From NCBI GenBank assembly GCA_041744575.1, contig JBGTKP010000051.1:112368-176367 (forward strand): a stretch of DNA of 64,000 nt. Direction: 5' to 3'. Below the pieces are notes generated by a model. That model made no database searches. It was not told the DNA's origin and was given only the letters and a program-made list of their open reading frames with translations. This DNA comes from JTS-RE37 sp041744575. GTDB taxonomy: Bacteria; Bacteroidota; Bacteroidia; Flavobacteriales; Flavobacteriaceae. The translations under genes and the position numbers were made by a program. Positions 59,362 to 64,000 of the stretch are shown here, in pieces. How positions within the stretch are numbered: position 1 is the first letter of the stretch; each line of letters begins with the position of its first letter.

Positions 59362-61047
59362 ATGTACGGCCGTATTCTGATCCCCGCCCTGGTATGCCTC
59401 TTCCTATATTGCAAAACAGGACCTGCCGCACCCACCGGACTCATAACCAATGAAGCCATAGTGGTATCTGCCCGGGAGGAAGCTTCTCGCATCGGGTCGG
59501 ATATCCTGAAGAAGGGAGGCAATGCCTTTGATGCCATGGTGGCTACCGAACTCGCCCTGGCAGTGGCATATCCCTATGCCGGAAATATCGGCGGGGGTGG
59601 ATTTATGGTGTATCGGAAGAACAACGGGGATGTAGGCTGTCTGGATTACAGGGAAAAAGCACCGCTTTCCGCTTACAAGGACATGTACCTGGACACGCTT
59701 GGAGAAGTAATTCCGGATAAAAGCCTGAAAGGCGCAACGGCGGTCGGTGTTCCGGGGACCATTGCCGGGGTGTTTGAGGTTCACAAAAAATTTGGCAGCC
59801 TTCCCATTGCGGAACTTTTCCAACCGGTAATCGAGCTGGCAGAAAGGGGGGTGATGGTCACCACCAAGCAGGCTAAAAGATTGGCCTCTTATCGCGAAGA
59901 ATTGATAAGAGTAAATGGTGACAGTACCTTCTTCGCTTCCGAATTTAAGGCCGGCGACACCATCCGATATCCGGCCCTGGCCGAAACCCTCAGGAAGATC
60001 GCGGTAAATGGAAGGGATGAGTTTTACAAAGGGGAAACCGCTCAGAAATTAGCCGCTTTTATTCAGGAAAAAGGAGGGTACATACAGATTGAAGATCTTG
60101 AAAGTTATGAAGCAGTATGGCGCCAGCCAGTCATTTTTAAATATCGGGACCTGAGGATCATCTCCATGTCTCCCCCCAGCAGCGGCGGCGTGACCATGAA
60201 TCAGATCTTTAAAATGATCGAACCCTATGACATCGCAAAGTTTGGACACAATTCAGAAAAAACCGTACAGCTATACACAGAGGCGGCCAGGCGGGCTTAT
60301 GCCGACAGAAATTACTACCTGGGGGATCCGGATTTCGTGGATATACCCCTTGATGTGCTGTTAAGTCAACCCTATCTGGAGCGACGTATGGCCGATTTTA
60401 GTTTTGATGCCGCCACCCCTTCAACGCAAATGAACCGGGGCGCGGTATCAATGTCTGAAAGTTCGGAGACTACCCATTACTCTATTATCGACAGGGATGG
60501 GAATGCGGTTTCTGTGACAACAACGTTGAACGGGGGTTACGGGTCAAAACTATTTTCGGAAGAACTCGGATTTTTCTTTAATAATGAAATGGACGATTTC
60601 AGCTCGAAACCCGGAGTACCCAATATATATGGTCTCACAGGCGCCGACGCAAATAGTATCGCTCCCGGGAAACGAATGCTCAGTTCTATGAGTCCGACCA
60701 TTGTGGAAAAGGAAGGTAAGGTATGGATGGTCGTCGGGACGCCCGGAGGATCGACCATTATTAACAGTGTGGCACAAACCATCCTCAACGTCTATGAATA
60801 CCGGATGAGCATGCAGGCTGCCGTGGATGCCCCGCGGTTCCACCATCAGTATCTGCCGGATGTCGTCATCCTGGAACCTGACGGATTTTCACCGGAACTG
60901 GTTCAAGGGCTTGAGCAAAAGGGGTATCAGGTCAGGGAAGAACTGACCCCCATTATGGGCATGGTAGACGCCATCCGGGTATTGGAGGATGGCCGGCTGG
61001 AAGGCGGAGCCGATAAACGGGGAGATGACTGTGCTGTAGGATTTTAA
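59362..61047 (+). CDS. ggt: Gamma-glutamyltransferase
   Basis: 561 residues with a signal-like N-terminus (a short hydrophobic run ending LYCKTG; a lipoprotein-type cysteine is possible). The precursor of the Ntn-hydrolase fold: large subunit with GNIGGGGFMVYRKNNGD, then the small-subunit start at the nucleophile threonine in SSETTHYSIIDRDGNAVSVTTT. GGS-containing substrate loop VVGTPGGSTIINSV follows. It autocleaves, and hydrolyses or transfers the gamma-glutamyl group of glutathione and similar compounds. Confidence 0.95.
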   Translation: MYGRILIPALVCLFLYCKTGPAAPTGLITNEAIVVSAREEASRIGSDILKKGGNAFDAMVATELALAVAYPYAGNIGGGGFMVYRKNNGDVGCLDYREKAPLSAYKDMYLDTLGEVIPDKSLKGATAVGVPGTIAGVFEVHKKFGSLPIAELFQPVIELAERGVMVTTKQAKRLASYREELIRVNGDSTFFASEFKAGDTIRYPALAETLRKIAVNGRDEFYKGETAQKLAAFIQEKGGYIQIEDLESYEAVWRQPVIFKYRDLRIISMSPPSSGGVTMNQIFKMIEPYDIAKFGHNSEKTVQLYTEAARRAYADRNYYLGDPDFVDIPLDVLLSQPYLERRMADFSFDAATPSTQMNRGAVSMSESSETTHYSIIDRDGNAVSVTTTLNGGYGSKLFSEELGFFFNNEMDDFSSKPGVPNIYGLTGADANSIAPGKRMLSSMSPTIVEKEGKVWMVVGTPGGSTIINSVAQTILNVYEYRMSMQAAVDAPRFHHQYLPDVVILEPDGFSPELVQGLEQKGYQVREELTPIMGMVDAIRVLEDGRLEGGADKRGDDCAVGF

Positions 61048-61123
61048 GGAGATTTGAATTTTCTTAAAGTCTTAGATGCGGTGACCATATCTCCCGAAAA
61101 TAGAAATGTAAAATAGAGATACA

Positions 61124-61603
61124 GTGGACAAGGAAAGAAAAGGGATTCCGGAAATCCTAAAAGCGTTGGAGGTGCCGGGAGGCAACTGGCTGGAAATTCT
61201 GCGCATGGTCCTTTCAGAATTTGATTGTACCAAGGGAACAATTCATTTTACGGATAAGAATACAGGGTTATTAAAATTGCAGGCAGAAGAAGGGATACCT
61301 TCTTTTTTAATCCCCAAACTGTCAGACATTCCATTTGGCAAAGGCATGGCGGGGATCGCCGCGGAAAGAAGGGAAGCCGTGGAACTCTGCAACCTGCAGA
61401 TCGATACTTCCGGGGTGGCACGGCCGGCGGCTAAGGAAACGGAGGTGGCAGGATCTATAGCGGTTCCCATGCTGGCCGATGAAGAAGTAGCCGGGGTATT
61501 CGGGATTGCGAAACCCCTGCCCTACAACTTTACAAAAGCCGAGACCACGGCACTACTTGAACTGGGAGCTGCCATGGCGGTCGCTTACAGGACACAGGTA
61601 TAA
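61124..61603 (+). CDS. Stand-alone GAF-domain protein
   Basis: 159 residues beginning at a GTG; most of it is one GAF domain (FDCTKGTIHFTDKNTGLLKLQAEEGIP, GKGMAGIAAERREAVELCNLQID, GSIAVPMLADEEVAGVFGIAKP). GAF domains bind cyclic nucleotides or other small ligands. No output domain is attached, so it acts through a partner or by ligand sensing. Convergent with the glycosidase gene, which ends 8 bases away. Confidence 0.88.
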   Translation: MDKERKGIPEILKALEVPGGNWLEILRMVLSEFDCTKGTIHFTDKNTGLLKLQAEEGIPSFLIPKLSDIPFGKGMAGIAAERREAVELCNLQIDTSGVARPAAKETEVAGSIAVPMLADEEVAGVFGIAKPLPYNFTKAETTALLELGAAMAVAYRTQV

Positions 61604-61611
61604 ACTGGTGA

Positions 61612-63615
61612 TCATTTCACTTTCTCAAGGCGAAAGAGGAAGCCGCCTCCCGGGGCAAGGTGTACGGTACGCCGGTCATTTTTCGTAATAATTACCCCTT
61701 TTTCCAGGGTATAATCCGCCGCGTAGCGGTCCGCATTGACGCCGTCTGTACAAAGGGTGGCGCGGTAAACGCCCTCCTTAAGGAAATCGAAGTTCACAGG
61801 CAGGTCCCTTTCCTGCCAGTCGCTCATCCCTGCGACAAACCAGCTATCGCCCTTTCTGCGGACGGTAACGATATACTCCCCAATACTTGCGGCAGGGATA
61901 TAGGTCTCATCCCAGGTGGTAGGCAGGCTCCCCAGCAAATCCATAAATTCAGGTTCCATCAGGGCCTCCGAGGGATTCCCTGAAAATAGCTGCATGGGAC
62001 TGTCGTAGACAACGAACATGGCCAATTGATGGGCGCGGGTTCCTGGACTGGTAACGGTGCCTTCCACCGGTCGGGTGGCGGTTTTTCCGGCGTTGTTCAA
62101 CTGCCCCGGTTCATAGTCGAGTCCGCCGGCCAGCATCCGGGTAAAGGGCAGGACAAGGTCGTGTCCGGGGGTGACCCTGTCTGACCAGATATTGTATTCC
62201 GAACCCAGCAACCCTTCCCTCCCCACCGCATTGGGATAGGTGCGGTTAAAGCCTTTGGGTGGGTAGGACCCGTGAAACATGATCATGATTTTGTGATTGG
62301 CACAGGCGGCCGCGATGCGCTCATAAAAGCGGACCATTTTCTGATCATCCCGGTCCATAAAGTCCGTCATAATAAAGTCGACCCCCCAGGCCTTAAATTG
62401 ATTGAGGGCCGGCTCCAGCTGCTTTTCCAGGGTCATGGCAAGGGTCCACATACTGATCTTCACGTCTTTTTCCCTGGCATATGCCACCAGGGTATCCATA
62501 GAGATATCGGGGTTCACCTTAAAAAGGTCGTTGTTGTCGCTCCAACCGGCATCCATCATGATCCTCTTAAAGCCAAAGCGCTTTGCAAAGTCGATATAAT
62601 ATTTATAGGAAGCTGTGTTGAGGCCTGCTTTAAACGGGACATTAAAAAGGTTGATCCCGGTGATCCACTCATCGGTGAGCAGACCCGGGCGGATCCAGGA
62701 AGGATCTGCGATCCTGGAGGGTTCCGCCAGGCGGTACACCAGGTCATTGGCCGGCAGGTCGCGGTCTTCCCCGGCGATGATCAAAACCCGCCATGGCAGC
62801 CATCGGTCCCCTTTGGTCCTGGCGATATATGGTTCCCGTTTGGTAACAATGCGCTGGGAGTACAACTCATCGGTGCTTGCTTCTTCAGCCGGATACGGCG
62901 CAAAAACCCCTTTTAGGCCTGGGGTGGCGGTACCACCAAGAAACATACCCGGGTAGTCAAACAGGTCGGATTCGGTGATCCCGATCTTAGGGCCCTTCGC
63001 GGGGACCACGAGAATGGGGGAATAACCCAGCGTGCCGTCAGCGAGACTATCCAGGCGGACTAAGGGATACTCCTCTTCAAAACTGGTATGAAAGATATCC
63101 ACATTATCCCGCTTTTTAACCCTTGGAAAATAGGCGGAGGGCTGTCCGGGAAAATGAAATTCCGCGATTTCCCCAGCAATGGTGATACTGTCTTTAAACG
63201 AGGTGCCGATGCGGTAGGCCACCCCGTCATCGTAGGCCCGAAACTCGACCTTATAAGGCGTTTTAAAGTGAATGAGCAGTTGGGTATACCGGTCCGGAAT
63301 GTGTTTCCTTTTTTCCGGGACTTCGGCAATTATTTTACGGTCCACCTCCCTGGTTTCAGACGAACGAATGCCCTTGCTGGCGGCCAGGGATGGAAATTTT
63401 TCCGGAATCAGGTCGATAAAAGAGGGCGACACAATCGGCAGACCGTCCTGGTGAATGGTGTAGGTGAGTTTTTCAGCCTTCCATACTTTGATACAGAGGG
63501 TATTTGAAGGAGAACAGATCTGCAGAGTATCCTCCTGGGCCAGGCAGGTGATGATAGAACCTAAGAACAATAGCGGCAAACAGCGATTGAGGGTCGAAAG
63601 AACAGGTAGTTGCAT
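61612..63615 (-). CDS. Glycoside hydrolase family 97 enzyme
   Basis: 667 residues: signal peptide (PVLSTLNRCLPLLFLGSIITCLAQ), an N-terminal beta-sandwich (about 30-290), a (beta/alpha)8 barrel (about 300-560) and a C-terminal sheet domain. The barrel carries IMMDAGWSDNN and WGVDFIMTDFMDRDDQ, the aspartate-bearing segment. GH97 includes inverting alpha-glucosidases (SusB) and retaining alpha-galactosidases; the DFMDRDD aspartate favours the retaining group (inference). It sits in the periplasm. A near-consensus -7 box (TATCTTTA on the minus strand at 63632-63639) precedes it. Confidence 0.92.
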   Translation of the reverse strand: MQLPVLSTLNRCLPLLFLGSIITCLAQEDTLQICSPSNTLCIKVWKAEKLTYTIHQDGLPIVSPSFIDLIPEKFPSLAASKGIRSSETREVDRKIIAEVPEKRKHIPDRYTQLLIHFKTPYKVEFRAYDDGVAYRIGTSFKDSITIAGEIAEFHFPGQPSAYFPRVKKRDNVDIFHTSFEEEYPLVRLDSLADGTLGYSPILVVPAKGPKIGITESDLFDYPGMFLGGTATPGLKGVFAPYPAEEASTDELYSQRIVTKREPYIARTKGDRWLPWRVLIIAGEDRDLPANDLVYRLAEPSRIADPSWIRPGLLTDEWITGINLFNVPFKAGLNTASYKYYIDFAKRFGFKRIMMDAGWSDNNDLFKVNPDISMDTLVAYAREKDVKISMWTLAMTLEKQLEPALNQFKAWGVDFIMTDFMDRDDQKMVRFYERIAAACANHKIMIMFHGSYPPKGFNRTYPNAVGREGLLGSEYNIWSDRVTPGHDLVLPFTRMLAGGLDYEPGQLNNAGKTATRPVEGTVTSPGTRAHQLAMFVVYDSPMQLFSGNPSEALMEPEFMDLLGSLPTTWDETYIPAASIGEYIVTVRRKGDSWFVAGMSDWQERDLPVNFDFLKEGVYRATLCTDGVNADRYAADYTLEKGVIITKNDRRTVHLAPGGGFLFRLEKVK

Positions 63616-63639
63616 TGGAAAATCATTTCTATAAAGATA

Positions 63640-64000
63640 GGCGGACCTATAAAGAAATTAACGACAAATACGTAGGCTTCCTGGAAAATTTGGAGAATTG
63701 GTTATTAAATAGGGCCCTCGGAGGGCTCAAATTGTGTTGATCATTGTGTAATTAGGAAAATGCGTAAACTGGATCATCTATGTTCTCAGATTTGGAAAGT
63801 TTAATACATAGGGGGCTTTTCTGAGTTTTGAATTTTTCATTACCGTCTGCCAGCACTTTAGTATTTTTTGCCAACCATAAACACGTAAGATACCATGGGA
63901 ATTTTTAATAGTCCGATTTCTGATATCTCGATCTTTCGATAATCTATTACTATTATCGCTCCCCAGGAAGCGTTCCGGGATACCTTAAATTTAAATTTTC
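63640..64000. other. Non-coding end of window
   Basis: No open frame with coding character, RNA gene, or repeat of the types above was recognised in the last ~360 bases, which are AT-rich. A gene may start beyond the edge. Confidence 0.5.

Noticed and set aside
62272..62916. A 214-codon plus-strand frame antisense to the glycosidase
   Set aside because: It is a shadow of GH97 codons; no domain, signal peptide or promoter supports it.

Overview
The window reads as a chromosomal segment of a marine-type member of the Flavobacteriaceae (Bacteroidota), with GC that looks mid-forties percent by eye. Reasons: TAnnTTTG-type -7 promoter boxes in front of many genes, a fused alpha/beta E1 2-oxoacid dehydrogenase, a MutS2-like ATPase without a Smr domain, a bacterial eIF1/SUI1 protein, a GH97 glycosidase, many SusB/OmpA/DUF-type secreted and lipoprotein genes, and protein sequences that look flavobacterial throughout. 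No rRNA, tRNA, CRISPR array or prophage was seen.

Layout. 0.3-2.5 kb: ECF sigma factor with a membrane partner and an SMP-30-like lipoprotein. 2.6-3.8 kb: a palindromic repeat array with a GIY-YIG nuclease gene embedded in it, then a repeat-like remnant. 3.9-8.5 kb: secreted beta-propeller and Ig-like lipoproteins, then one large lipoprotein gene bracketed by two ~125-bp direct repeats. 8.9-13.7 kb: a BLUF photoreceptor, then a minus-strand operon of a small conserved protein, a YdeP-type molybdopterin oxidoreductase, a 68-residue acidic protein and a formate/nitrite-type channel. 13.8-19.2 kb: small membrane protein, outer-membrane protein, Bcr/CflA efflux pump, TerC, an HPF-like ribosome factor coupled to a cysteine-less ArsC/Spx-fold protein, and one of two paralogous small secreted proteins.

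19.4-25.3 kb is a seven-gene minus-strand biosynthetic operon: flavin oxidoreductase, methyltransferase, type III polyketide synthase, FabL/FabI-type enoyl reductase, FabZ-type dehydratase, ketosynthase and acyl carrier protein. It has everything for a dedicated acyl starter except a ketoreductase, and the tailoring set expected for an alkylresorcinol/alkylquinone-like lipid. 25.3-38.9 kb is mostly housekeeping: OmpA lipoprotein, E1 dehydrogenase, 2OG-Fe(II) oxygenase, eIF1, DUF1835, nucleoside phosphorylase, orphan binding protein, Ung, MutS2, DCC protein.

38.9-43.8 kb is the most unusual block: a tight minus-strand operon of two GshB-like ATP-grasp ligases, an N-formylglutamate amidohydrolase-family enzyme and a DUF1704 (QEGLA) metallopeptidase. 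The combination of ATP-grasp ligase and DUF1704 carboxypeptidase recalls the eukaryotic TTL/MATCAP tyrosination cycle and suggests a reversible peptide- or tail-modification system.

44-64 kb: dicarboxylate symporter, chorismate synthase, a metallophosphoesterase that has lost most metal ligands, a FAD/FeS oxidase, a TlpA-like thioredoxin lipoprotein, a complete IS3 element (52294-53601, TAT target duplication), an LVIVD-type lipoprotein, rhomboid protease and LpxL-like acyltransferase sharing a palindromic divergent promoter, GlmM-type phosphohexomutase, ACP phosphodiesterase, gamma-glutamyltransferase, a GAF protein and a GH97 glycosidase. The last 385 bases hold no gene that I can see.
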